Positions 28,501 to 38,615 of a stretch of 64,000 nt of DNA are shown here, piece by piece. The notes beneath the pieces were generated by a model. It was not told the origin of the DNA and searched no databases. It was given only the letters and a program-made list of their open reading frames with translations. Source of the stretch: Flavobacterium chilense (GTDB lineage Bacteria > Bacteroidota > Bacteroidia > Flavobacteriales > Flavobacteriaceae); the NCBI RefSeq assembly GCF_001602525.1, contig NZ_LSYT01000001.1:186001-250000 (forward strand), in the 5' to 3' direction. The position numbers were made by a program, and so were the translations under genes. Position 1 is the stretch's first letter. Each line of letters opens with the position of its first letter.

Positions 28501-29484
28501 AACGCAAGTAAGACAGTACCATTTGGTTATAATGTTTCAAATCTAATAGCAGATTTTAGTGTTTCTCCTGGAGCAGAACTTTATGTAGACGGGGTAAAAC
28601 AATTAAACTCGAAAGTAACCGCTTCAGATTATAGAAATAGTCTTTTTGTAACAGTAGTTTCAGAAAATAAACTTTCTCAAACCAATTATGTTGTTACAAT
28701 TAATGCGAAAAATTCTGAAGCAGCTATTCTTAATTACACAGTCGCAAATCAGATAGGAGCTGCAGTAATTGATCCTGTAGCAAAAACAGTAAAAGTTCTG
28801 GTAAATAATAATGCAAATTTAAGCACATTGATTCCTAATGTACAGCTTTCAGATTTTGCAACATTACGTATAGGTACTTATCTTCAAAATAGTGGGGTAA
28901 CTGCATTAAGCTATACCGCTCCGGTTGTTTATAATGTAACAGCTCAAAACGGAACTGTAGAATATTGGACAGTAACAATCGAGGCAGCTAAGCCAACGAT
29001 TACTTTATTAGGCAATGCAACAGTTTCCATAGATAAAGGTTGTGTATTTACTGAGCCAGGTTATACGGCTACAGATAATTTAAATACAGATATTACTGCT
29101 TCAGTTATTGTTTCAGGTAATGTTGATGTAAACACAACAGGACAATATATAATAACCTATACAGTAAAAGATGCGTTGCAAAACGAATCCGTTGTTACAC
29201 GTACCGTAAATGTATCTGCTACAAACTGTACTTTAGGATTACCGGAGAATACTATTAAAGGTTTTGTATTGCATCCGAACCCGGTTACAGAAGGAAAAGT
29301 ATACATAGAAACATCTTCTGGTAGTCCAAAAAACATTTTAATATCTGATATGTCTGGTAAAAAACTGATTTCAGTTCAATCAGATAAAAAAGAAGTAAAT
29401 GTTTCCGGTCTTTCAAGCGGAGTATATTTAATAAAGGTTGAACAGGATGGTAACACAGCTATTCAAAAACTAATTATTAAATAA
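22594..29484 (+). CDS. Giant subtilisin-like (S8) T9SS-secreted protease
   Basis: A 2296-residue secreted protein. A signal peptide (to about residue 19) and a propeptide precede an S8 domain at about 220-500 with Asp246 (GVWDGN), His270 (HGDHVSG) and Ser441 (GTSMATPG). Downstream I read: a pre-adhesin beta-sandwich and Fn3-like stretch (about 620-810); a CARDB-like repeat (996-1105); a CUB-like domain (1115-1226); a second CARDB-like repeat (1226-1330); a GEVED-like domain with DLNGDGNLTDEF (1346-1510); a third CARDB-like repeat (1515-1618); a LamG/concanavalin-like domain (1622-1845); three DUF5018-like repeats (1850-2131); a DUF5011-like Ig domain (2135-2210); and a C-terminal type A sorting domain (LHPNPV, then GLSSGVYLIKV). 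The last signals export by the Type IX system. Likely a surface or released peptidase that binds polymers. Confidence 0.93.
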   Translation: MKKKLLSVFMLLLAIHLWSQKGSDSDYTVSVNGHKITTTANFKQQFKAKKSTSKQNPTTEYTLLQFSKIPSVEEQEKLKSQGITLLSYLSNNAYYAAIDSDFYNKSSASDNIRAAITIDPTYKLDPMIVDNAIPDYAAEGINGIKVVISYFKGVDTKVISQDLASLFLRDSKNDTTFNEVYVQASKEKLEEIAKFSWVQNIELVPAPVESDNKPGVSSHKANVLGSLIPGLGYGLTGKGVKIGVWDGNLEQHKDHTGRVINREYEYNSSHGDHVSGTIGGAGLLDPKAKGMAPEVQMFGWNFNTQSNGLSVQQERVIAANQDGIEITSNSFGVNLTSGYNTGRYNTGDRGDDNLTTLFPYLLTIYSNGNAQTAYPGGFNTSTKNSKNALHVAANNPDDLISSYSSFGPTIDGRLVPQIAAVGTDVYSLDYSNSYQVMSGTSMATPGTTGTVALLYERYKNIYGTKPLASLMKALVANTAKDAGNPGPDYKYGFGNLNGLRAVKVLDNKMFYTGTVANGASFEKDIVVPAGLVGLKVMLAYSDVQGTPGATSIQVNDLDIKIVKDGVTTLPWILNPTTPNANAVRGVDNMNNIEQVTLDNPAPGTYKIIITGTKVPLATQEFSVVYDYVAPELILTYPVGGEKFNTETTEYIRWDYEGEPKNFTVEYSVDGGVTYQLIAKDIPSAARNFAWKVPAGIVANAKIRVSAGTKVDVSTAVFNIITEPKNLVIAPSACGVSSYKMDWDPIAGAKYEVLKMNGYKFDVVATVTDPTYTFTNVTSGNDNWFSVRTVDIATGIVSERVRAVNVEPVSAPVLSAVTLPYSENFNARKATNYVFSKGTTGVVKYEYIDPTFLDGAKMAGSGDVSSSPWVASTTVNAFANNPNFIKKVSFCNIDATSLTGKSIRVKFNMIWNSVGPANKNFFRLTVNGIPLNSHENVGVYGGTVLSGSKELIYDLSAYAGTTFNIAFESVIDNDVIVVSNDNVYSSVFIDNVSIFEATATDLELSSFTTNTGLTAAETVKVKVYNHSPVAVSNIPVSYKINGGAEVVETIPGPVNPLSEVSYDFVQKADFSAPGVYNVIGKVNYPNDALITNNTINKVVYNVGSDIVMGSKASETTCSAVFTDSGTRYTNYGDQLTQTITFKPGTVGSSIKVDFTDFDLEQDYDFLYVYNGPTTASPLIGTFTGSSLPASLTSTALGGELTFRFTSDQIENGRGWIADITCVAKPIVNDATIASIVTPEVLGKKTNANDITIRVTNLGPNDLINHPVFYQVNGGTKVTDIVPLIAAYSTVSFTFATKADLSTIGATYTIKSGVDIADDNPANDTREKIVYNQNELPVHTNTDGYAISRLKWNDVVNNSGTTAYSDFKNVKIPVYAGFTYQPEVTITKPETPINKDQTSTAGIFTMIVIDLNGDGNLTDEFYAGTFWVNTVPTSGSPAIASTTSTHYFRNNSTLVGGLTIPAGTTSGEKLMRVIHMFRSPSEYYNVNLGPTIDGLTSSRGDFEVEEYTINVLPFTAADASVERIVAPIKPGNAPVSVTALIRNYSNSAISNFPVAYKINNGTEVVQNFTASIAAAATANFTFTTKADLGAPGDYTIDVYTKLSGDTDPTNDLKSVTLSHAANYSVNVAGTFDGVNDFIKTDITPALNLTNNYTYELWVNQNKPSVFGRLLDKSTALVFIHNNNSLSLYKENSLVISITTATGSYVINTGLNSIKQNTWHHIAYTVSAANVYTVYIDGVSVPYTSTGTAGAASSNASAPAYIGNNAGLARGLIGNIDEVRIWAGVRNQATIAANSTTRYIGNEPGLLAYYSFSEGDKPFVFDSTISDNTAVVTNADTDGRGAGKFWNIPVLLQKLEFVNQLSSSYDAATKTFSVLLNDGADITTAIANYSLGMKSIAKINGITQVNGVTPNNYTNPVTLTVEGVGFNTGISETYTIKVITGLSNESKLLAYDFKTVSNPGLVQEINTDIVGNNASKTVPFGYNVSNLIADFSVSPGAELYVDGVKQLNSKVTASDYRNSLFVTVVSENKLSQTNYVVTINAKNSEAAILNYTVANQIGAAVIDPVAKTVKVLVNNNANLSTLIPNVQLSDFATLRIGTYLQNSGVTALSYTAPVVYNVTAQNGTVEYWTVTIEAAKPTITLLGNATVSIDKGCVFTEPGYTATDNLNTDITASVIVSGNVDVNTTGQYIITYTVKDALQNESVVTRTVNVSATNCTLGLPENTIKGFVLHPNPVTEGKVYIETSSGSPKNILISDMSGKKLISVQSDKKEVNVSGLSSGVYLIKVEQDGNTAIQKLIIK

Positions 29485-29507
29485 AAGAGTTTTTTCTAAT
29501 AACCAAA

Positions 29508-29537
29508 AGCGGCTACTATATAAGTAGCCGTTTTTTT
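29508..29537 (+). terminator. Terminator of the giant protease gene
   Basis: An 8-bp stem CGGCTACT / AGTAGCCG (29510-29517 with 29523-29530), then seven T. Confidence 0.85.
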
Positions 29538-29559
29538 ATACATATATATAAGAGAAGCT

Positions 29560-29960
29560 TTTTTGAATTTCCGAGAGTTTTTCAAATAAAGATCAGGAGC
29601 TTAATCCCGCTATTCGTTTCAATCTTTTGTGCCGAACCCCGTCACAAAAGGATTTCCACTACTATCGGGGCTAGGAGAGCAGTTTTCAAAAGAAACATTC
29701 GAGACAAAAGAAAAGAAAAACCGCCAAAAAAATCAAAACTTAGTGACTTCGCGTCTCTGCGAGATTAAAAAAAAAGAATAAAACCCAGCTTTGTGTCCTT
29801 ATTGAGATCCGTGCCAATCCAGAAAAAGCAAACAAAACCAACCCTTCGTGCCTTAGCGCTTTCGTGGCAAAACCACCCAAAACTGCCAAAAATGAGCAAA
29901 ACCACCTAAAATCCGACAAACATCAAAAAAACTTCGTATTGTAAGAAGCATCAAACCAGT
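29560..29960. repeat. Decayed Flavobacterium-type intergenic repeats
   Basis: No gene. The stretch mixes GC-richer blocks unlike its surroundings. 29600-29690 has an imperfect hairpin, TTTTGTG then CACAAAA around ACCCCG, followed by ATCGGGGCTA. 29740-29890 has phrases such as CTTCGCGTCTCTGCGAG and GTGCCTTAGCGCTTTCGTGG, which I recall as common intergenic phrases in Flavobacterium genomes. Related blocks occur at 35800-35950 and 59460-59540. Probably non-coding relics. Confidence 0.45.
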
Positions 29961-29998
29961 GACTTATAAAAAAGAATAAAAATAGTTTGTAAAAGGTA

Positions 29999-30028
29999 TT
30001 GTAGAACTGAATAAAGGTGCTACTTTTG
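29999..30028 (+). promoter_or_regulatory. rRNA promoter P1
   Basis: TTG at 29999-30001 and TACTTTTG at 30021-30028 with a 19-base spacer, followed by CACCCGC. First of three tandem rRNA promoters. Confidence 0.7.
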
Positions 30029-30047
30029 CACCCGCAACAACGAATAA

Positions 30048-30068
30048 GTTCACTGATATACTGGCAAG
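30048..30068 (+). repeat. rRNA leader box, copy 1
   Basis: GTTCACTGATATACTGGCAA lies 20 bases after P1. The same box recurs at 30172 (after P2), 30317 (after P3, diverged) and 32459 (before 23S). Confidence 0.6.
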
Positions 30069-30119
30069 ATAGTTTAATCAAACGGAAATAAAATTTCGAA
30101 AAAAAAAGATTAAAAAAGC

Positions 30120-30150
30120 TTGTGGGAATGGAAAGGAATTTTTAGATTTG
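30120..30150 (+). promoter_or_regulatory. rRNA promoter P2
   Basis: TTG at 30120-30122 and TAGATTTG at 30143-30150 with a 20-base spacer, followed by CACCCCGC. It lies 122 bases after P1. Confidence 0.7.
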
Positions 30151-30171
30151 CACCCCGCAAATACTGGGAAA

Positions 30172-30193
30172 GTTCATTGATAGATTGGCAGGG
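30172..30193 (+). repeat. rRNA leader box, copy 2
   Basis: GTTCATTGATAGATTGGCAG, a 20-base match of copy 1 with three changes, 21 bases after P2. Confidence 0.6.
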
Positions 30194-30244
30194 TTTGAGA
30201 AGGAAAAAGAAAGTAAATTTTCTAAAAAAAAACTTCAAAAAACA

Positions 30245-30276
30245 TTTGCCAGTTAGAAATAAGTTTTCTACTTTTG
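30245..30276 (+). promoter_or_regulatory. rRNA promoter P3
   Basis: TTTG at 30245-30248 and TACTTTTG at 30269-30276 with a 20-base spacer, followed by CACCCGC. It lies 126 bases after P2 and about 170 bases before mature 16S. Confidence 0.75.
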
Positions 30277-30316
30277 CACCCGCTTTGAGAAACAAGCGAG
30301 ATTAAAAAAGAAACAC

Positions 30317-30445
30317 GTTCGTAGACATATTGAATTGACAGCCGTTTTAACAGAGATGTTAAAACAAAAGAATAAGAGTAATAGAATCGGTAAGATTCGA
30401 AAAAGAACCACTAGATAAATCGTCGCAATATAATATAAAAAATAT
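30317..30445 (+). other. 16S leader with boxes, hairpin and processing stem
   Basis: It contains a third leader box (GTTCGTAGACATATTGA at 30317-30333) and a 9-bp hairpin GTTTTAACA / TGTTAAAAC with a GAGA tetraloop (30344-30365). The left arm of the 16S processing stem (AAGAGTAATAGAATC, 30374-30388) pairs with 32032-32046 beyond the 3' end of 16S. Confidence 0.6.
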
Positions 30446-31961
<1,516 letters not shown>

Positions 31962-32031
31962 AGAGCCTTAGTGTTAGTTGTAAGACACGCTGAGGAAAAA
32001 AGACGATTATATAGGAAATTCTGAATAAGAA

Positions 32032-32046
32032 GATTGTATTACTCTT
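32032..32046 (+). other. Right arm of the 16S processing stem
   Basis: GATTGTATTACTCTT pairs with AAGAGTAATAGAATC at 30374-30388 with one mismatch, enclosing 16S. It is the expected RNase III substrate. Confidence 0.65.
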
Positions 32047-32083
32047 GCTGTTAGTTCAAATAATAAATTTTTAAGTAAAACAG

Positions 32084-32157
32084 AGTCTCGTAGCTCAGCT
32101 GGTTAGAGTACTACACTGATAATGTAGGGGTCGGCAGTTCGAGTCTGCCCGGGACTA
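32084..32157 (+). tRNA. tRNA-Ile (GAT)
   Basis: A 74-base cloverleaf: acceptor AGTCTCG / CGGGACT with one G-U pair, D arm TAGCTCAGCTGGTTAGAG, anticodon GAT at 32118-32120, T arm with TTCGAGTC and discriminator A. CCA is not encoded. It lies in the 16S-23S spacer, in the usual order Ile then Ala. Confidence 0.96.
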
Positions 32158-32307
32158 CTTTTTAAAAATCAACTGACAATTAATAATTGAGAATTGATAA
32201 TTAAAAAGACTGAAAAGCTTAAAAAACAAGGAAATTTTAGAAGTTGAAAGATTTAGGATCAAAAGTTCATAATTTTTAATTCACGATTTTTAATTTTTAA
32301 TTAAAAT

Positions 32308-32381
32308 GGGGGATTAGCTCAGCTGGCTAGAGCGCCTGCCTTGCACGCAGGAGGTCAACGGTTCGACTCCGTTATTCTCCA
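32308..32381 (+). tRNA. tRNA-Ala (TGC)
   Basis: A 74-base cloverleaf: acceptor GGGGGAT / ATTCTCC with two G-U pairs, D arm TAGCTCAGCTGGCTAGAG, anticodon TGC at 32342-32344, T arm with TTCGACTC and discriminator A. CCA is not encoded. The Ile-Ala spacer (32158-32307) is AT-rich with repeats of TAATAATTGAGAATTGATAAT type. Confidence 0.96.
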
Positions 32382-32394
32382 CGATTTTAGTCAT

Positions 32395-32445
32395 AAAGAT
32401 TAAAGTCATAAAGTCCAAAGTAAAATACTTTAAGACTTTTGACCT
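32395..32445 (+). repeat. Spacer hairpin related to the 23S-5S spacer
   Basis: AAAGATTAAAGT-CATAAAGTC-CAAAG at 32395-32420 matches 35560-35585 at 23 of 26 bases. Here AAAGTCCAAAGTA pairs imperfectly with TACTTTAAGACTTT. Confidence 0.5.
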
Positions 32446-32458
32446 TCGGCTAAATAAA

Positions 32459-32475
32459 GTTCATTGACATATTGA
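32459..32475 (+). repeat. Leader box before 23S (copy 4)
   Basis: GTTCATTGACATATTGA is the box found after each rRNA promoter. It overlaps the left arm of the 23S processing stem. Confidence 0.55.
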
Positions 32476-32484
32476 GATAAGAAA
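32467..32484 (+). other. Left arm of the 23S processing stem
   Basis: ACATATTGAGATAAGAAA pairs with 35505-35523 (one G-U, one bulge), enclosing 23S. Confidence 0.65.
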
Positions 32485-32563
32485 ATAATAAAAAGTAGAA
32501 AGCGTTTTTTACAATTTATTGTAAAAAACAAAAAAAAAACGGTCATAATTAATTTTATGATTG

Positions 32564-35450
<2,887 letters not shown>

Positions 35451-35457
35451 ACCCTTT

Positions 35458-35479
35458 TCCCCCGATGCAAGTCGGGGGA
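35458..35479 (+). other. GC hairpin after 23S
   Basis: An 8-bp stem TCCCCCGA / TCGGGGGA with a TGCAAG loop, just past the 3' end of 23S and not followed by a T run. More likely a processing or stability element than a terminator, since 5S lies downstream. Confidence 0.5.
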
Positions 35480-35504
35480 GGAAACTTTCTAAATAAATAC
35501 TTCT

Positions 35505-35523
35505 TTTCTTTATCTCAGTATGT
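35505..35523 (+). other. Right arm of the 23S processing stem
   Basis: TTTCTTTATCTCAGTATGT pairs with 32467-32484. Confidence 0.65.
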
Positions 35524-35559
35524 TAAAATATTTGCTCGACGCGAGCAGTCTTTAAGTCG

Positions 35560-35618
35560 AAAGATTAAAGTGGTAAAGTCAAAAGACTTTTAAACTTTAA
35601 GACTTGTGACTTTAGACT
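35560..35618 (+). repeat. 23S-5S spacer hairpin, paralogue of 32395-32445
   Basis: It starts with AAAGATTAAAGTGGTAAAG (23 of 26 bases shared with 32395-32420) and folds as AAAGTCAAAAGACT against AGACTTGTGACTTT with two mismatches. A 6-bp hairpin TGCTCG / CGAGCA lies just upstream (35533-35547). Confidence 0.5.
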
Positions 35619-35628
35619 AAAAACCTTA

Positions 35629-35733
35629 AGGTGGTTATTGCGGCGGGGCTCACCTCTTCCCATCCCGAACAGAGTAGTTAAGCCCGCCTGCGCAGATGGT
35701 ACTGCAGTTATGTGGGAGAGTATGTCGTCGCCT
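35629..35733 (+). rRNA. rrf: 5S ribosomal RNA
   Basis: About 105 bases, from AGGTGGTTATTGCGGCGGG to GTATGTCGTCGCCT, with the conserved CCCATCCCGAACAGAG loop. The 5' and 3' ends pair as helix I. The ends are uncertain by a few bases. Confidence 0.95.
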
Positions 35734-35741
35734 TTCTTTTT

Positions 35742-35775
35742 AAAACCCTGTTTCTAACGAAACGGGGTTTTTTGT
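35742..35775 (+). terminator. Terminator of the rRNA operon
   Basis: A 13-bp stem AAAACCCTGTTTC / GAAACGGGGTTTT with a TAAC loop and one G-U pair, then a T run. Confidence 0.9.
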
Positions 35776-35789
35776 TTTATAACATTTTT

Positions 35790-35960
35790 TTTATTCTTCT
35801 TGCTTCTTCCAGAAACCGGGTGCGCCAGTGATGCTAGCGGTATCCTTTTGTGGAAAACCGATAATTGATTGTCTTGCCTGTAACCTCTTCCCTAAAAGAT
35901 ACGGCAGATCCCAAAGCCTAGGGATGGCCTGAAGGGAAACGCCCTAAGTATTTTTATTCT
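35790..35960. repeat. Decayed intergenic repeat after the rRNA operon
   Basis: No gene. A GC-richer block with GCGGTATCCTTTTGTGG, CCTAAAAGATACGGCAGATC and GGCCTGAAGGGAAACGCCCTA. ATCCTTTTGTG is the complement of CACAAAAGGAT in the 29600-29690 element, so both look like relics of the same dispersed repeat. Confidence 0.45.
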
Positions 35961-36008
35961 GTATTCATTTAATTTTATATTTTTGTTTTCTAATCGAATC
36001 GCGTTATC

Positions 36009-36461
36009 ATGCAAAATATTTTTCAAAAAGAAGATTGTAATCAATTAATAAACAGAATAAACGAGCTTACACCAGATTCAAAAGGACTTTGGGGTAAGAT
36101 GAGTGTCGGTCAAATGCTTGCACATTGTAATGTCACTTACGAAATGGTTTATGATAATATTCATCCGAAGCCTAATGGGTTCATGAAATTTATTTTAAAA
36201 TTGCTAGCAAAAAAAACGGTAGTAGGTGACAAACCTTATCCTAGAAATGTTGGTACAGCACCACAGTTTATCATTAAAAATGATCGTGATTTCGAAATTG
36301 AGAAAGGCCGGTTAATAGCATATATTAATAAAACTCTGGAGCTAGGAAGAGAAGAATTTGAAGGAAAAGAATCTCATTCTTTTGGAAGGCTAACTTCTAC
36401 TGAATGGAATAATATGTTTTCAAAACATTTGGATCATCATCTTACACAATTTGGAGTTTAA
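36009..36461 (+). CDS. DUF1569 domain-containing protein (DinB-like fold)
   Basis: A 150-residue cytoplasmic protein. The GLWGKMSVGQMLAHCNVTYEMVYD segment with its buried His, the KTVVGDKPYPRN turn and the C-terminal FSKHLDHHLTQFGV are typical of DUF1569, which is a four-helix DinB-like bundle. DinB proteins often bind a divalent metal through three His; candidates here are the His of LAHCN and the HLDHH cluster. Its role is unknown. It may be co-transcribed with the following NTF2-like gene, 16 bases on. Confidence 0.8.
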   Translation: MQNIFQKEDCNQLINRINELTPDSKGLWGKMSVGQMLAHCNVTYEMVYDNIHPKPNGFMKFILKLLAKKTVVGDKPYPRNVGTAPQFIIKNDRDFEIEKGRLIAYINKTLELGREEFEGKESHSFGRLTSTEWNNMFSKHLDHHLTQFGV

Positions 36462-36477
36462 TTAAAACTGAATTTTT

Positions 36478-36912
36478 ATGAGAATTTATTTTACCTTCTT
36501 TTTTATTTGCTTAGGATTGGTCTCTCACGCACAAAAGCAGGACGTTCAAAAAAGTATTGAATTATTCTTTGAAGGATTTCATCAAAAAGATACTATAAAA
36601 ATGAAATCGGTTTGTTCTTCAGGGATTATTCTACAATCTATCAGCGAAAGCCCAACTAAAGGAAATAAATTATCAGACGAAATGGCACAAGAATTTTATA
36701 AATCTATTGCTTCAATTCCGTCAAGTATGAAATTTCAGGAAAAGATATTAAATTATAATATCCAGATTGATGGTTCAATGGCTCATGTTTGGGCTCCATA
36801 TGAGTTTTATCTGAATGATAAATTGAGCCATTCGGGTGTAAATACTTTTACTTTATTTAAAGAAGGTAATATTTGGAAAATTATCTATCTAATTGATACA
36901 AGAAGAAAATAA
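36478..36912 (+). CDS. Exported NTF2-like (SnoaL-type) protein
   Basis: A 144-residue protein with a signal peptide (MRIYFTFFFICLGLVSHAQ) and an NTF2/SnoaL cone-shaped domain: VQKSIELFFEGFHQKDT at the start, HVWAPYEFYLNDKLSHSG in the middle and FTLFKEGNIWKIIYLIDT as the final strand pair. Such domains bind small hydrophobic ligands or act as enzymes; the function of this one is unknown. It ends five bases before the convergent nth-like gene, and no terminator fits in the gap. Confidence 0.8.
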   Translation: MRIYFTFFFICLGLVSHAQKQDVQKSIELFFEGFHQKDTIKMKSVCSSGIILQSISESPTKGNKLSDEMAQEFYKSIASIPSSMKFQEKILNYNIQIDGSMAHVWAPYEFYLNDKLSHSGVNTFTLFKEGNIWKIIYLIDTRRK

Positions 36913-36917
36913 TCTTT

Positions 36918-37562
36918 TCAAATTACTTCTGTGAGATAATAATAACAGATATCAGCCAATATACACTCGTCACATTTAGGTTTTGGTCTACAGGTTTCTC
37001 TTCCTAAAAAAGAAATTGCCATTCCAATTTCTGACCAGATATTTTTAGGTAATACCTGCATTAGATCTTTTTCAACTTTATTGCCGTCTTTGTTCTCTTT
37101 TATGATTCCAATTCTTGGAGCAACTCGAATGACATGTAAATCAGCAATAATTCCTTCAGCAGGTTTATGGGTCTCCCGTAAGATAACATTAGCAGATTTT
37201 CTGCCAATTCCTTTTAATGCTGTTAATCCCTGCATGGTTAAAGGAATAGCTTCATCATTTTTAATAGTTTTAGCGATTTCCAATAACCACTCTGCTTTTG
37301 TGGGATAATTTCGAACTTTACTTATATAGGCTTTAAAAGTTTCAGAATCAGTTTTAGACAAACTATTAAGCGTTGGAAATTTTTCAAACAAAGCAGGAGC
37401 AATAGAATTGATATTGGCATCAGAATCTTGTGCAGATAATACTACCATGACCAATAATTGGTAAGTATTTTGATATTCCAAAGGATGTTTTTTACCCTTA
37501 TATTTTTTTAAAATGGGATCTAATTTAGACTCCCAATCAGATGTTTCTCCAAATAAGTCCAT
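36918..37562 (-). CDS. Endonuclease III-like DNA glycosylase
   Basis: A 214-residue base-excision repair enzyme with a helix-hairpin-helix GPD fold. The HhH motif is LTALKGIGRKSANVIL with the catalytic Lys, and the catalytic Asp lies in IIADLHVIRV, where E. coli Nth has VDTHIFRV. Near the C-terminus four Cys for a [4Fe-4S] cluster occur as CRPKPKCDECILADIC, spaced C-x5-C-x2-C-x5-C; E. coli Nth has C-x6-C-x2-C-x5-C. It should remove oxidised pyrimidines and nick at abasic sites. It lies convergent to the NTF2-like gene. Confidence 0.9.
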   Translation of the reverse strand: MDLFGETSDWESKLDPILKKYKGKKHPLEYQNTYQLLVMVVLSAQDSDANINSIAPALFEKFPTLNSLSKTDSETFKAYISKVRNYPTKAEWLLEIAKTIKNDEAIPLTMQGLTALKGIGRKSANVILRETHKPAEGIIADLHVIRVAPRIGIIKENKDGNKVEKDLMQVLPKNIWSEIGMAISFLGRETCRPKPKCDECILADICYYYLTEVI

Positions 37563-37609
37563 TTTAATTTTTCTTTAAGTTTTATAATAAAAACATAACT
37601 CATACAAAA

Positions 37610-38476
37610 TTAGGTAGTTTTGATGAATTGCATGATTTTTTTTATCACATTTTGATTTCCTAAAATTTTTCTGTGCCCTAATCCATGAGTTAAATACAAA
37701 GTCCCGTTCTCTAAATGTTCATTAATGTGAACTCCGGCTTTTACAGCTACTTCAGGATCATTTTCATCATGAATAACCAAAACGGGAGTTTTAACTTTTT
37801 GTGCTGCAATATAGGCAGAATAGTCATTCATCTTAGTTTGATATTTAGCCTCAAACTGATCACGCAGGCGAATACTTATTTCTTGTTTTAAACCTAATTT
37901 TGAAACAAATTCATCTAAAATATCCTGAACAATATCTCCACTACCAATAATTACTGCTTTTTTTACTTTTAAGCCATCTTTTATAGCATTCAAAACAGAC
38001 ATTCCGCCTAATGAGTGCCCAATGGCAATTTCGAAAGGGCCATATTGTTTTTCGATTTCTAGAATCGAATAAATAAAATCAGACATTATTGTTGTTTTTC
38101 CTTGAGATTTTCCATGTGCGGGTGCATCAAAGCTAATGGCTGCATATCCTTCTTTTAATAGTTCATCAGCGATTTTAAAAAGTTGTGTTCCACGTCCAGA
38201 CCAGCCGTGTACTAATAAGATTTTACGGCTACTTTTTCCATATTCATAAACAACTACATTTTTTTGGATAGCAGGAACAAAAAATGTTTTTTGAATGCTG
38301 TTACGCTCCATTTCTAATTCTCTTTTAGGAACCTTGTGTTTTATTGGTGTTGTAAATAATCTGGCAGCATAAGAAGTGACCAATTTAGTCGAGATTAAAG
38401 CGCATATTTTACAGGAAAGTATTATAAACTGTGGAATTTTTAAAGATTCTGTAGGATTGTTAGCCTTTTTTGCCAT
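37610..38476 (-). CDS. Alpha/beta hydrolase
   Basis: A 288-residue serine hydrolase, probably cytoplasmic. The nucleophile elbow is GHSLGGMS, with the oxyanion region HGWSGRGTQ before it. The acid is in VIHDENDPEV and the His in LTHGLGHRKIL. Residues 1-60 form an N-terminal helical extension with a hydrophobic stretch (FIILSCKICALIS) that could associate with a membrane. Substrates cannot be predicted; family members include esterases and peroxidase-like enzymes. It is divergent from glgA and 47 bases upstream of nth on the same strand. Confidence 0.88.
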   Translation of the reverse strand: MAKKANNPTESLKIPQFIILSCKICALISTKLVTSYAARLFTTPIKHKVPKRELEMERNSIQKTFFVPAIQKNVVVYEYGKSSRKILLVHGWSGRGTQLFKIADELLKEGYAAISFDAPAHGKSQGKTTIMSDFIYSILEIEKQYGPFEIAIGHSLGGMSVLNAIKDGLKVKKAVIIGSGDIVQDILDEFVSKLGLKQEISIRLRDQFEAKYQTKMNDYSAYIAAQKVKTPVLVIHDENDPEVAVKAGVHINEHLENGTLYLTHGLGHRKILGNQNVIKKIMQFIKTT

Positions 38477-38615
38477 TTCAATAATTTTTATTTGGAGCCT
38501 TACTTTTACTTATTTTTTCCTAAATTTAGAAAACATAAAAGTAGCATAATAAGAGATGTTTACCAGAAAAAACAGATCGAAAATTTAGTTTAATAATGTG
38601 TTTATAAAATCTTCA

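Noticed and set aside
29990..30340. CRISPR-like spacing of short repeats about 123 bases apart
   Set aside because: The intervals contain promoter copies, not variable spacers; only three units, upstream of rRNA.
32158..32307. Possible third tRNA or small RNA in the Ile-Ala spacer
   Set aside because: AT-rich repeated words (AATAATTGAGAATTG type) without cloverleaf or conserved structure.
38598..38615. GTG start six codons upstream of glgA ATG
   Set aside because: The family N-terminus starts at MEIFHISAECYP; the extra residues do not match.
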